DNA of 51,418 nucleotides from a virus, in the IMG/VR virus record IMGVR_UViG_3300018080_000031, positions 1 to 51,418 of that record; one strand, 5' to 3'. Below are positions 25,540 through 34,055 of this stretch, one piece after another; the stretch's first letter is position 1, and each line of letters starts with the position of its first letter. The notes beneath the pieces were generated by a model. The model was not told the DNA's origin. It did not search any database and saw only the letters and a program-made list of their open reading frames with translations. The translations under genes were made by a program, and so were the position numbers.

Positions 25540-26046
25540 TCATTCCTCCGGCGGTTCTATTTTATCAAGCTCGTCGATTAAGAAACTACGCATCTTAACT
25601 TCCTTAACATCAGGCGCCCACATTAGACATATCCATGCCTCGGTGATTTTCTCTTCCGGATCAATAGGATCAATGGAGACTATTAATCTATCACATGAAT
25701 AGACTTGCTTATCAGGCTTGACAAGAAGTGTTTTTCCAGTCATTATATAAGTATGCGCAGACTCATCTGCATCGCCTGCTAAAGTAACTGTAACTCTAGC
25801 ACCTGCTTTGAGTTTCTTATCAATCCTAACTGCGCCTTTAAATATAACACCTCTAGATGCAAACAAGTATCTTAATATCTCACCTTTTACATCCTCTCCG
25901 ACTACGCAGTTAGATATCGGATAAGGTGTAGTCATAGCAGTTATTTTCTTCACAGATCGACGAAGAAGTCTTAGCAAGACTGTTTCAATCTTAGATATTC
26001 TCTTCTCATCTATTGGGGAGTCTTTTTTAAATATCGGCTGTTTCAT
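25540..26046 (-). CDS. Head-tail region protein, unknown function (168 aa)
   Basis: GAGG lies six bases before the ATG. The start is basic and helical (VLLRLLRRSVKKI); the rest is a beta domain (GVIFKGAVRIDKKL, ARVTVTLAGDADESAHTYIM). Between the connector-like gene at 26048 and the tail protein at 23962, it is probably a minor connector or tail component. Confidence 0.7.
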   Translation of the reverse strand: MKQPIFKKDSPIDEKRISKIETVLLRLLRRSVKKITAMTTPYPISNCVVGEDVKGEILRYLFASRGVIFKGAVRIDKKLKAGARVTVTLAGDADESAHTYIMTGKTLLVKPDKQVYSCDRLIVSIDPIDPEEKITEAWICLMWAPDVKEVKMRSFLIDELDKIEPPEE

Positions 26047-26047
26047 C

Positions 26048-26770
26048 TTAATCCTCTATCTGGCTAACTTCAGCAATTAGTTCTTCAACCAAGTCCATGC
26101 CAATTCCAGTTGTTTCGGCCTTTATTGCAGCTGTCCAGTCGTTAACACCTTGTGTGTTTCTATTAACAACTTCTAAATATCTCATAGCAGACATGACAAG
26201 TGTTAGTGGATGAACCACTGACCAATAGTTTGTATCAGTCTCTGCAGATAGCTCGTGAGAATAATAAAGACCTTTTATTTCCAATGAGATCTTTTCATCT
26301 GTAGGCACGTTAATTAAGATTGCATTATACTCATGTACATTCCCTGCAGGTATATCTACCCAACCAACGAAAGATTCTATGTCAGTCACATCTGCATCTT
26401 CTGGAACATAACGAGTTATGCAAGGTGAGTAATAAAGAGGAGTGCCAGTATCACGAGAAGCAGGCAGTTCTGTCATATAACCACTGATTAATTCCTGCAA
26501 AGGAACTTTCTCAAGCTGCCAACGTTCACTAATCGATGCAGCCCAAACCTCTTTAATCGCCCTACAGAGTGGAAAGAAGGCACTAAATCCACCTACTTCA
26601 ACAAACCTAAAGCTTGAAGCCCAAGATTTTTGTGTTTCATCTAATCGATCAAGGTACTTCCTTCCCTCGTTGAGGTAGAAGTCAGCGCCGTTATCTGAAC
26701 CGTCTTCATTAACCAAGTCAAATCGGCCTGAGATTTTTCTAAACTGAGTTCTTAATTCTAATAAATTCAT
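26048..26770 (-). CDS. Head-tail adaptor (tail tubular A-like) protein (240 aa)
   Basis: GGTGGAGG lies five bases before the ATG. The sequence starts with a helix LLELRTQFRKISGRFDL and FYLNEGRKYLDRLDE, then a beta domain and a final helix, the pattern of podovirus head-tail adaptors of the gp11/gp4 type. It sits directly after the capsid gene, separated by a strong hairpin and palindrome copy 12. Confidence 0.7.
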   Translation of the reverse strand: MNLLELRTQFRKISGRFDLVNEDGSDNGADFYLNEGRKYLDRLDETQKSWASSFRFVEVGGFSAFFPLCRAIKEVWAASISERWQLEKVPLQELISGYMTELPASRDTGTPLYYSPCITRYVPEDADVTDIESFVGWVDIPAGNVHEYNAILINVPTDEKISLEIKGLYYSHELSAETDTNYWSVVHPLTLVMSAMRYLEVVNRNTQGVNDWTAAIKAETTGIGMDLVEELIAEVSQIED

Positions 26771-26786
26771 CTTACCTCCACCAATG

Positions 26787-26811
26787 AGATCGTTTAATTA
26801 TTAAACGAACT
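26787..26811 (-). repeat. Dispersed palindrome copy 12
   Basis: Plus-strand AGATCGTTTAAT / ATTAAACGAACT. In the direction of transcription it follows the hairpin at 26810-26839 and precedes the GGTGGAGG of the adaptor gene. Confidence 0.95.
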
Positions 26812-26839
26812 GGCGGGCAAGGAGGTGGAATCCCGCCAG
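26810..26839 (-). terminator. GC-rich hairpin after the capsid gene
   Basis: CTGGCGGG and CCCGCCAG form a perfect 8-bp stem around a 14-base loop. No T run follows, so it is more likely an attenuator or an mRNA-stabilising element than a full terminator. In the transcribed strand the loop contains CCACCTCC, which resembles the 16S rRNA 3' end and is complementary to the ribosome binding site of the next gene. Confidence 0.6.
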
Positions 26840-26868
26840 CCCGTTATTGGCCTATTGGGAGGTTAGCA

Positions 26869-28164
26869 TTACACAGTGTTGTCTAGGCCAACTCCATTAA
26901 GAACAGCGCATTTTTGAGGAAGACCAAACTCAAGACCACATTCAGTCAAGTACTCCTCATTAGTACCATCAATCCTACGCTGTCCGTAGCCTTCAGGATG
27001 AGACTTAGAAGAATTCTCACCGTAGAAAGCAGTGTCATCGATGTACTTATACTCCAGTTCCTTCGGCTCAATGATAACTCCCATGTTACGAGTAGTTGCG
27101 TCGTAAGAGAACAATGGATGAGTTTTCATATATATAGAACCAAAAGGTGTAAGCCACTCGCGAATTTTCATGCCGTAAGTTTTCTGGCCAGGATTTAAAA
27201 GTACATTACCACCTGCCATCGCAAGTGCATCGATACCGAGGAGAAAACCACTACCACAAAGACACAGTTTCTCCTCAGCACCATAACGGAAGATTTGCTC
27301 AAGGTAATATTTCAACCAAGTTTCACCGCCTGCAGCCCAGGTCTGACCTGAATAAGTTGCGTTCAACGAATAGTCATCACAGTTAGCTGCAGCATAGGTG
27401 CGAATGAAGTTGATCACACCCATAGTTGTTCGTTCCGGCTTGCCGTTATCGCCAGTGTTTTCAGTCCTAATTCCCCACAAGAACGCCAGCTCCATCTCCC
27501 ACGAATGCATCTCGAGACATTCAGCTTTGGCCTTCTGATAATCATTACCAGTGCGAAGCCTTGTCTTTCGAGCGGTTCGAGTAATGGAAAGAGGTGAGCG
27601 GAAGATCTGCGTATAATTGTAGACCTTCGTAGGGTTAAGCGCAATAGCATCTGGCATCTCACCACCCTCAGGATTGATGTTTCCAACAATCTTGAAAGTG
27701 TCGCAGTCGCTAAGATCATGCGTTGTTGAGTTGTCATCGGCTTCGAGTAATCTCACAGCAAGCACTGAGTTGACTCCGCCGTAAGCGATGTCGACTACCT
27801 TACCAATCACATCTACAGTGTAATCAGAAGCATCACGAAGAAGAATCTGATGGCCTGCCCTGACGCGGTTAGCGAGGGTTGTAGTGATTACACAATAAAG
27901 AACATCACCTGCCACACCGCCAGTCACATAAGCTGTCGTACAACCAGCATCTGTGTAGATGGCATCTACGTCACCGCCCACAGATGTCATTTCCTGTGTC
28001 CACCAATGAAACTGAGGATCGTCAACTTTCTTCGATCCCATCATTGACAAGATAGCGGTAAGTGGTGCTTGGCCGTTAGGGTAAAGTTTCAGTATCTGTT
28101 GGCGCCAGTTTAGGGGTCTCTGATCAGTGACCCAGTCGCCGGTGCCTCTCATTCCTAAGAACAT
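26869..28164 (-). CDS. Major capsid protein (SU10/DUF5309-like)
   Basis: The 431-residue protein looks like the SU10-type major capsid family: NWRQQILKLYPNGQAPLTAIL at the start, then an inserted beta domain, a conserved TQIFRSPLSITRTARKT segment, GVINFI, an LEQIFRYGAEEKLCLCG helix and IYMKTHPLF. A TGGAGGA site precedes the ATG. The upstream genes include scaffold and portal, consistent with head assembly. A strong hairpin after the gene fits the high expression expected for capsid mRNA. Confidence 0.85.
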   Translation of the reverse strand: MFLGMRGTGDWVTDQRPLNWRQQILKLYPNGQAPLTAILSMMGSKKVDDPQFHWWTQEMTSVGGDVDAIYTDAGCTTAYVTGGVAGDVLYCVITTTLANRVRAGHQILLRDASDYTVDVIGKVVDIAYGGVNSVLAVRLLEADDNSTTHDLSDCDTFKIVGNINPEGGEMPDAIALNPTKVYNYTQIFRSPLSITRTARKTRLRTGNDYQKAKAECLEMHSWEMELAFLWGIRTENTGDNGKPERTTMGVINFIRTYAAANCDDYSLNATYSGQTWAAGGETWLKYYLEQIFRYGAEEKLCLCGSGFLLGIDALAMAGGNVLLNPGQKTYGMKIREWLTPFGSIYMKTHPLFSYDATTRNMGVIIEPKELEYKYIDDTAFYGENSSKSHPEGYGQRRIDGTNEEYLTECGLEFGLPQKCAVLNGVGLDNTV

Positions 28165-28184
28165 AGTTTATTCCTCCATAATTG

Positions 28185-28625
28185 TTATAGTCTATATGCC
28201 ACGAAAGTGTCCGCAGCAGTCTTCCTAACCCTGAAGGTACCAGAGCTAGGAAATTCAGAGTTAACATGAGCAGACTCGATAAGAGCTTGCCCGACAATTG
28301 AAAATCCTGTGTTAGCTGTTAAGGTTATAGTGTCAGCAAGAGCTGCAGACAAGTTGATTATAGTGAAATCAAACGAATCATTGTTGATAACAAAAGATGT
28401 CAACGCATCATCCATGTCTGAACCAAGTGGCAACGTGTAAGCTTGTGTTGCCCCAGCTGAATGTGTACCAGTTATTAGGCCTCCCTTAAGGGCAGCTGCG
28501 GTAATCGTGGCAGCTACGGTCATTGCCGTAGGTGCAGTCTGCCTTTTACCGACTAATGTTCTAAACATTATTTCGGTATCACTGGTCATTATGCCACGCT
28601 TTAGTAAAAAACTTCGAAGACCCAT
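28185..28625 (-). CDS. Putative head decoration protein (146 aa)
   Basis: GGAGG precedes the ATG. After a basic start (LRSFLLKRG) the sequence is Ala/Thr/Gly-rich and beta (TVAATITAAALKGG, DTITLTANTGFSIVGQALIES), typical of capsid-stabilising or decoration proteins. Its position just before the capsid gene supports this. Confidence 0.65.
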   Translation of the reverse strand: MGLRSFLLKRGIMTSDTEIMFRTLVGKRQTAPTAMTVAATITAAALKGGLITGTHSAGATQAYTLPLGSDMDDALTSFVINNDSFDFTIINLSAALADTITLTANTGFSIVGQALIESAHVNSEFPSSGTFRVRKTAADTFVAYRL

Positions 28626-28647
28626 TAGTTAATTCCTCCAAATAAAG

Positions 28648-29016
28648 TTAAAGTACTTTGACAAATATCTGATCAAAGATAAATTTCAGCGCTCCAAGCA
28701 TATGCCAATAGAGACCATCGCTGTAAAGCAAAGCAGACTCGCATTCATTGAAGAACTCAATATCAGTCCAACATTCTGAGTCTCCTCTATCGGTGATGGT
28801 TATAGTGTTGACAGCATCTACGTCACGGCAGAGTATGCTATAAAATCTTCCTTTAGCTTCAGCGACTGGAGGTAATGTAATAGTGATCGGCCCAGTCTCA
28901 TCATTAGCTATTGGTCTCATAACGTAATTACGAGTGTTCATTTCATAGTTAGCGCCAGGATCGTGATACTTGTCAACTATAACCTTATCATGTTGAGCGC
29001 CTCTATCTTCAAGCAT
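28648..29016 (-). CDS. Structural protein sharing a domain with 29519-30403 (122 aa)
   Basis: Almost the whole protein matches the first 110 or so residues of the 294-residue protein at 29519: both have GAQH near the start, then YEM-x-TR-x-Y, RP-x-A, ITITLPPVA and AKGR-x-YSIL. It is a beta-sandwich-like domain, probably a capsid or tail decoration. The pair suggests tandem duplication with loss or gain of the C-terminal half. Confidence 0.75.
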   Translation of the reverse strand: MLEDRGAQHDKVIVDKYHDPGANYEMNTRNYVMRPIANDETGPITITLPPVAEAKGRFYSILCRDVDAVNTITITDRGDSECWTDIEFFNECESALLYSDGLYWHMLGALKFIFDQIFVKVL

Positions 29017-29025
29017 TTGAAACTC

Positions 29026-29343
29026 CTATTGAGCAAACTTCTCGTAAAGGGAAAAATGGTTTTCAGTTAGTTGCCTTCTGTCATTGAGTTGCTTTAGCAA
29101 GCCTTTAATGATTGGAGTTATAGTGCCATTTAGCTCGATTTCAACTTCACCTATTTCATCTGCAGCTTCAGGTATCCAAGATACTTTACCTCCATCTTGT
29201 TTGAAATCAAGTTTTTTAAGCTCCTCTGCATTAAAAGAAATCGCTTCTCGCCCCTCCCTGACAAGTTTTAGGGAAAGAAAGTCTCCCTTATACTCAGCCA
29301 ACATACCACCTAGTAATACTCTCTCCATCACTGATAATCTCAT
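29026..29343 (-). CDS. Small protein of the head module (105 aa), unknown function
   Basis: GGAGGGG precedes the ATG. It is charged, alpha/beta, ending in a helix (KGLLKQLNDRRQLTENHF). Phages often carry proteins of this layout near capsid genes; the function is unknown. Confidence 0.7.
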   Translation of the reverse strand: MRLSVMERVLLGGMLAEYKGDFLSLKLVREGREAISFNAEELKKLDFKQDGGKVSWIPEAADEIGEVEIELNGTITPIIKGLLKQLNDRRQLTENHFSLYEKFAQ

Positions 29344-29378
29344 TTTCCCCTCCTTAGAGAAATAAGGTTAGTGGTTAG

Positions 29379-29474
29379 TTACTTCTTAGGCACAGATTTA
29401 GTGCCTTTTGGTTTCTTCTTAGGCAATGCCTTGATAGCATCAACCCTAGATTTAACTGCTTTCTCTTCAGCCAT
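29379..29474 (-). CDS. Tiny Lys-rich protein (31 aa)
   Basis: A GGAGG seven bases before the ATG opens a 31-residue frame rich in Lys and Pro (PKKKPKGTKSVPKK at the end). It lies between palindrome copy 13 and the gene at 29026. The strong ribosome binding site supports translation. A basic tail peptide of this sort could bind DNA or the capsid interior. Confidence 0.65.
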   Translation of the reverse strand: MAEEKAVKSRVDAIKALPKKKPKGTKSVPKK

Positions 29475-29491
29475 TAGTTGTCCTCCAAAAA

Positions 29492-29516
29492 AGATTGTTT
29501 AATTATTAAACGGTCT
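29492..29516 (-). repeat. Dispersed palindrome copy 13
   Basis: In transcription sense AGACCGTTTAAT / ATTAAACAATCT. It starts two bases after a stop codon and leads directly into the GGAGG of the 31-residue gene. Confidence 0.97.
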
Positions 29517-29518
29517 GA

Positions 29519-30403
29519 TTATGCCCACGCCTGATCGTCAGACAGTGCTAGGTAATAAGTATCACCATTTATACGGCATTTTAAGAACCCATCAGCAGCA
29601 TTTGCAGTATGATCATAGAAGAAATCACCTGCACCACTCGTCACGCCGTTGATGTCAAAGAGAAATCCAGCGTCATCAAATTGAGTCGCTTCATCACCCC
29701 AGACATTTACGCCAAGTATTGCTATAGGAACTCCACCACCTACGTATGATGTAGGCAGGTTAACTTCAGCTTCATACAGCCAGTAAGTTCCACTTCCACC
29801 AGGAACTGCTCCACCAGGCATGTCAAGTTCGGCGCAGACTACACCGATGAGACCAGTTACATAACCGCTATCCATTAAGTTAACAACTGCACAAACTGCA
29901 TTTCCCCATGCTCCGAGCTGAACATCTGAGAACAGTGTGACTCGCATAGTCTCGCATTGATTTACAGCAGAAGCAGCGTCCAAAATCAACTGGACACGGT
30001 CAGTGTTAATGTTGTAAGTGTTATCCACCCTAGAAGAAGTGAACTGAGCTGCCCTAACACCACTAGGGAAGATCATCCACTTTCGACCATCAGAGTAGAA
30101 CCACGCACCTTGGCCATCCTCATAAAACACAATGTCAGCGATCCAGTCTTCACTGTCATCATTGTTGTCTTCCACAGTGACAGGGTAAGCAGCACTGGCA
30201 CCACCGTCAGGGATTAGGATAGAATACATCCTACCTTTCGCATCCGCCACAGGTGGAAGAGTTATAGTAATTGCAGCGGCTTCATCAACAGCATTTGGTC
30301 GCAGTGTGTAGTCACGGGTAGTCATTTCGTAATCCACTAAGGGATCATGAAACTTGTCCGGCACTGCCATCTGGTGTTGAGCGCCATTTCTTTCAAGAGC
30401 CAT
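29519..30403 (-). CDS. Structural/decoration protein, two-domain (294 aa)
   Basis: GGAGG precedes the ATG. Residues 1-115 match the small protein at 28648. Residues 115-294 form a second, Gly/Ala-rich beta domain with many aromatic residues (VCAELDMPGGAVPGG, GFLFDINGVTSGAGDFFYD), like a receptor- or capsid-surface domain. It lies between scaffold and capsid genes, so a head surface protein is most likely. Confidence 0.7.
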   Translation of the reverse strand: MALERNGAQHQMAVPDKFHDPLVDYEMTTRDYTLRPNAVDEAAAITITLPPVADAKGRMYSILIPDGGASAAYPVTVEDNNDDSEDWIADIVFYEDGQGAWFYSDGRKWMIFPSGVRAAQFTSSRVDNTYNINTDRVQLILDAASAVNQCETMRVTLFSDVQLGAWGNAVCAVVNLMDSGYVTGLIGVVCAELDMPGGAVPGGSGTYWLYEAEVNLPTSYVGGGVPIAILGVNVWGDEATQFDDAGFLFDINGVTSGAGDFFYDHTANAADGFLKCRINGDTYYLALSDDQAWA

Positions 30404-30406
30404 AAG

Positions 30407-31300
30407 TTATACCTCCGATAAAGTTTTATTCATTTGGTCAATCTCATTTTGAATGGGAGTGACATCTGGTTTAGTTGATTTTTGTCTAGGTTGACTCTTT
30501 TTACGAGGCAGCCTAGGTTTAGGTTCCTGTGGTGACTGGTTAGGGTTAATAGCTTTTTTGTAAAGCTCAAGCCGCTTGCGAGATTCTTTTTCCACGTCCT
30601 CAAGTATCTCTTCCATTCTCTTGTCAGGGTTATTAGCTGCAACTTCCTCAAATACGGCGCTGACAACTCGTTTAAATGGCTTGAGGTCCTCGTTAGCTTC
30701 GTAGAAATCCTCGCTTGCTTTTCGTAACGAGATTACAGTTGCTACGTTGTTCTTTACAATCTCAGGTAAGGATCGCAAGATGTTTTCACCGAGTACTTTT
30801 CTGGCCGAGTCAATGCCTTGTGTGTAGACCTTATTTAAAAGCTTATTCAACTCAGCCGGGTCTCTGGTTAAATCATCTACATCCACACCACCTAAGAAGT
30901 CAACTTCTTCTATTTCAAGTTTTTCTGGTTTAGGTTCAGGTTTAGGTTCTTCCTTTGGTTCTGGTTTAGGTTCAGGTTCTTTAGGTGCTGAGAGATCATC
31001 TACTCGCTTTCTCAGCTCCTCATTTTCTCTTTTGATCCTGTCGAGTTCTGGTTCTTCTGGTTTAGGTTCTTCTTCAATTTCTTCAGGTTTCTCTTCAGTT
31101 GTTTCTTCAACTTTTTCCTCAACTTCTTCCTCGCCTTTTCCTTCCTCTTCATCTCCTTCAGACTCGGCAGATTCATCTTCCTTTACTTCCTCCTTAGGTT
31201 CTTCAGGCTCAGGTTCAGGCTCCTCTTCAGAAACCGTAACAGAAGGTTCATCAGTTACTTTTAACATCTCATCAATTTGGTCCTCAATACTTTGTGGCAT
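30407..31300 (-). CDS. Head scaffolding protein (297 aa)
   Basis: Very acidic and repetitive first half (runs of Glu/Pro/Lys such as EEPEPEPEEP and PEPKPEPKEEPKPE), one coiled-coil segment (LDRIKRENEELRKRVDDL), a helical middle and a basic C-terminus (PRLPRKKSQPRQKSTK). An acidic helical protein with a basic end, encoded between portal and capsid, is the usual profile of a scaffold. The Glu/Pro repeats may tolerate length changes. Confidence 0.8.
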   Translation of the reverse strand: MPQSIEDQIDEMLKVTDEPSVTVSEEEPEPEPEEPKEEVKEDESAESEGDEEEGKGEEEVEEKVEETTEEKPEEIEEEPKPEEPELDRIKRENEELRKRVDDLSAPKEPEPKPEPKEEPKPEPKPEKLEIEEVDFLGGVDVDDLTRDPAELNKLLNKVYTQGIDSARKVLGENILRSLPEIVKNNVATVISLRKASEDFYEANEDLKPFKRVVSAVFEEVAANNPDKRMEEILEDVEKESRKRLELYKKAINPNQSPQEPKPRLPRKKSQPRQKSTKPDVTPIQNEIDQMNKTLSEV

Positions 31301-31316
31301 AGCTAACCTCCGATTA

Positions 31317-31341
31317 AGATTGTTTAATTATTAAACGGTCT
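31317..31341 (-). repeat. Dispersed palindrome copy 14
   Basis: In transcription sense AGACCGTTTAAT / ATTAAACAATCT. It begins exactly one base after the stop codon of the gene at 31342 and is followed by the scaffold ribosome binding site GGAGG. Confidence 0.97.
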
Positions 31342-31809
31342 TTATACATTCGCAGCTCGGTCGACCTCTCTCCAATAACCATCTGTTCCGGCTCCGTCAC
31401 CTCCTACGTTGACAAGAACTAGTACATCATCTATTGCAGGGCTGTAGTCACCACCTGCAGGGGCTAGGTTTAAGTGAAACGTACCGTTAGCTTTTGTATT
31501 GCTATCGGTTATGTCTATGTTTGTGTCTTGGAAAATTAGCATCTTAATCATTCCTTGAGTTCCGCCGAGGAAGGCTGTCAAAGCACAAGCAGCACCTGAG
31601 TTTGAGATAATTAAGGTTTCGTAACCTTCTTCACTTAACTCAGTTCCGATAGTAAGTGTCGTCGCTCCGGCGATGTCCAGTGATTGCGCACCTACTGCAC
31701 CAGTACCTGATAAACTAATTGAGTTCATCTCAACTCTATTAGCTCTTATATAACTCGGCAGTTCACTAACTAAGACACTATCTTCAGGTTTCGTCGCGTC
31801 TATTGTCAT
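31342..31809 (-). CDS. Structural protein, unknown function (155 aa)
   Basis: I chose ATG 31809 because GGAGGAG lies just upstream; upstream in-frame starts overlap the previous gene further. The protein is rich in Ala, Gly, Thr and Asp with short beta strands (ATTLTIGTELSEEG, HLNLAPAGGD) and looks like a head or tail decoration subunit. Confidence 0.7.
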   Translation of the reverse strand: MTIDATKPEDSVLVSELPSYIRANRVEMNSISLSGTGAVGAQSLDIAGATTLTIGTELSEEGYETLIISNSGAACALTAFLGGTQGMIKMLIFQDTNIDITDSNTKANGTFHLNLAPAGGDYSPAIDDVLVLVNVGGDGAGTDGYWREVDRAANV

Positions 31810-32083
31810 TCTTTTGCTCCTCCAATATTTGTAAGAAAATGTCAGGTAAAGACAATAGATAATCAACTGTCTTTATTCTTCCATTTAAGTCGCCTAAATG
31901 TGTTAGTACAGATGCAGAGCTTGGATTAGTTTCAGCGATGTCTTCTACCATGGTTCTAGTTTCTATTTCAAATCCTTTCTTCCAAGCACCTAATTCACGT
32001 TTAATGTCTTTCCATATGAAAGATTTTTTAAATTCAAGTATCTGATCCTTTGTAGCTCTAACTAATACTTTTTTATCTTCCAT
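31784..32083 (-). CDS. Small helical protein after the portal (99 aa)
   Basis: Charged helical protein (LEFKKSFIWKDIKRELGAWKKG, LNGRIKTVDYLLSLPDIF). Its start shares a base with the portal stop (TAATG). Small proteins of this pattern next to the portal are common in podoviruses; the role is unknown. Confidence 0.75.
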   Translation of the reverse strand: MEDKKVLVRATKDQILEFKKSFIWKDIKRELGAWKKGFEIETRTMVEDIAETNPSSASVLTHLGDLNGRIKTVDYLLSLPDIFLQILEEQKNDNRRDET

Positions 32084-34035
32084 TAAGCAGCTCCTATGGG
32101 AACTAAGTTACCTGCCTGAGCTTGTTGTTCAACTTGTTCATCAGGCATAGTTTGACCTTGAACTTGGTTAATATTTCGTCTAAAATCTTCTACATTCTTA
32201 GCACCTAATTGCTGAGCTATGTACATGAAGATTCTTGTTACATCAAACTGTTGCATAAGTTCAGGTGTTGTACCAATGATCTTAAACATCTCAACCCAAA
32301 CTTCAGAGAAGTTACCTCCAGGTATTGAACCGTCCCTTGGTATGAAGTCTACTCCAACAGCTAAGTCGTAAGGCGAAACAGGTATTGAACCTGAGGTTTT
32401 TCCAAAGTTTTTTGCAAGCTGTTCTCGGTACCTTCCTGTAATTCTTACGAATTGTTCTTCTGATAAATACTGCTGTGTATGAACTGCATATTGAGTACCT
32501 ATATCTTGCATGAACTGCATACCTATTAGCATAGCAATTCGTTGTAAGCGTGACATTGCGCTACTTCGAGTCCCTTGGAATTCACCTCTTGTGAGTCGCT
32601 CAGGACCTGATTGACGAAGCGCGCCTTGCATAGAGGTGTCGGCACCACTTATTCGATCCATCCAGCTTGTTATGTATGCTGAGTCAGCTATATTGTTTCT
32701 TGTTATGTCATTTACACCAAGTTGCTGTACAACCTTGTCAACTCCACGTCCCCAAGCAGGTCGACGTAACCTGATTAATTTCCCAGGTTCTGGGTCTTTC
32801 AAGTCATTAATATTAACCAGATAAGGATCAACAACCAGCATATCATTAATGGCTTTGCGTACATTAGATACATGGCTATTAAATAGGAAATCAAGAGTGT
32901 GCTGAAGTCCATATAACACCTCCATTCGGCCGATAGGTGTTGCTGAGTAACCGTCGAACTCAGGTGATGCCACAGCAACTGGATACATCCCGTGGTTGTG
33001 AGTTGCTTTCTCACACCTTGTTATTACATCATCTGCTGATAATGTGAAGAACCATTTCTCAGGATATTCACTATCGCCGAGTTCCCACTCTTTTGGAATT
33101 AAGTTAACATACATATTAATGTTGTCTACAGGACTTGTAGAACCTGTCAAGCCACGGCGCACGTCAGTTGCACCACCTAACTTTGTTTCCCTTTCTGATT
33201 GATCATTCGCTAATGATGATTTCTTATCTTTCTTAGCATGAAGATACCTAACATTAAACATTCCTGAGTTAGGTTGATTTTCTTCAGAAAGCATATTCAT
33301 TAAGTTATCACGATCTACCCAGCCTACAAACTCACCGTCTTGAGTGTTATTAGATGAGACAGATGGATCAGGTAGAAACATATAAGGGTCGATGTTGCTT
33401 AGATCATTGCCTTCGAATAGTAAAGATTCTATGTAATTTACTGTGTTCTCAGTCTGCTCACCAATATCTGACCTGGTTACAATAGAAGACTTAATTGCTT
33501 TTTTACCATATATCTGCTTCCACCCAGGTATTGCCGGACCTATACCGTAACATAGTGAATCGCGCAGTGATGTGTGAACTGCTAATGGCACCTTATTCTT
33601 AATACAATGAAGGCGAATAACTAACTCCATTAACATTGCACCTATTGTGTCGTCATCTTCCACTCCTTCATATTGAAACATAGGGTCTTGAAAGAAAGCC
33701 ATTGTCAAATAAGTCAACAACGCTTCGAGCATTGAGTAAGAATAAGGAAAGACTATTGACACAGGCTTTGATGTATCTTTCTTTTGCAGTGCTTGTTCCT
33801 TGTCTTTCAACGGAATGTAGATAGTCATCTTCCTATCAACTTCTCTCCAAGCAGGAAAGCGCTTAGACATTTCATTCCTTGACTCCCTAGCACGAGTCCA
33901 GATCTTGTTTCGTAAGTTAGTGTGAAACTTAGAATCTGGTTTTAGATCAAGCTCATAGGGATAGTCATAGTCATATTCTTTTCTTGTGTAGTCAACTTTC
34001 GTAGTGTCAGACTCACCTGTTACAATATAAGGCAT
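32083..34035 (-). CDS. Portal (head-tail connector) protein
   Basis: The 650-residue protein has the composition and order of podovirus portals: a helical N-terminus (NEMSKRFPAWREVDRKM), a long alpha/beta wing, GYSATPIGRMEVLYGLQHTLDF, a central SRLQRIAMLIGMQFMQDIGTQY helix and a Gln-rich tail. GGAG lies eleven bases before the ATG. It forms the ring through which DNA is packaged and ejected. Confidence 0.85.
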   Translation of the reverse strand: MPYIVTGESDTTKVDYTRKEYDYDYPYELDLKPDSKFHTNLRNKIWTRARESRNEMSKRFPAWREVDRKMTIYIPLKDKEQALQKKDTSKPVSIVFPYSYSMLEALLTYLTMAFFQDPMFQYEGVEDDDTIGAMLMELVIRLHCIKNKVPLAVHTSLRDSLCYGIGPAIPGWKQIYGKKAIKSSIVTRSDIGEQTENTVNYIESLLFEGNDLSNIDPYMFLPDPSVSSNNTQDGEFVGWVDRDNLMNMLSEENQPNSGMFNVRYLHAKKDKKSSLANDQSERETKLGGATDVRRGLTGSTSPVDNINMYVNLIPKEWELGDSEYPEKWFFTLSADDVITRCEKATHNHGMYPVAVASPEFDGYSATPIGRMEVLYGLQHTLDFLFNSHVSNVRKAINDMLVVDPYLVNINDLKDPEPGKLIRLRRPAWGRGVDKVVQQLGVNDITRNNIADSAYITSWMDRISGADTSMQGALRQSGPERLTRGEFQGTRSSAMSRLQRIAMLIGMQFMQDIGTQYAVHTQQYLSEEQFVRITGRYREQLAKNFGKTSGSIPVSPYDLAVGVDFIPRDGSIPGGNFSEVWVEMFKIIGTTPELMQQFDVTRIFMYIAQQLGAKNVEDFRRNINQVQGQTMPDEQVEQQAQAGNLVPIGAA

Positions 34036-34055
34036 TTTATAACCTTCTCCATAAG

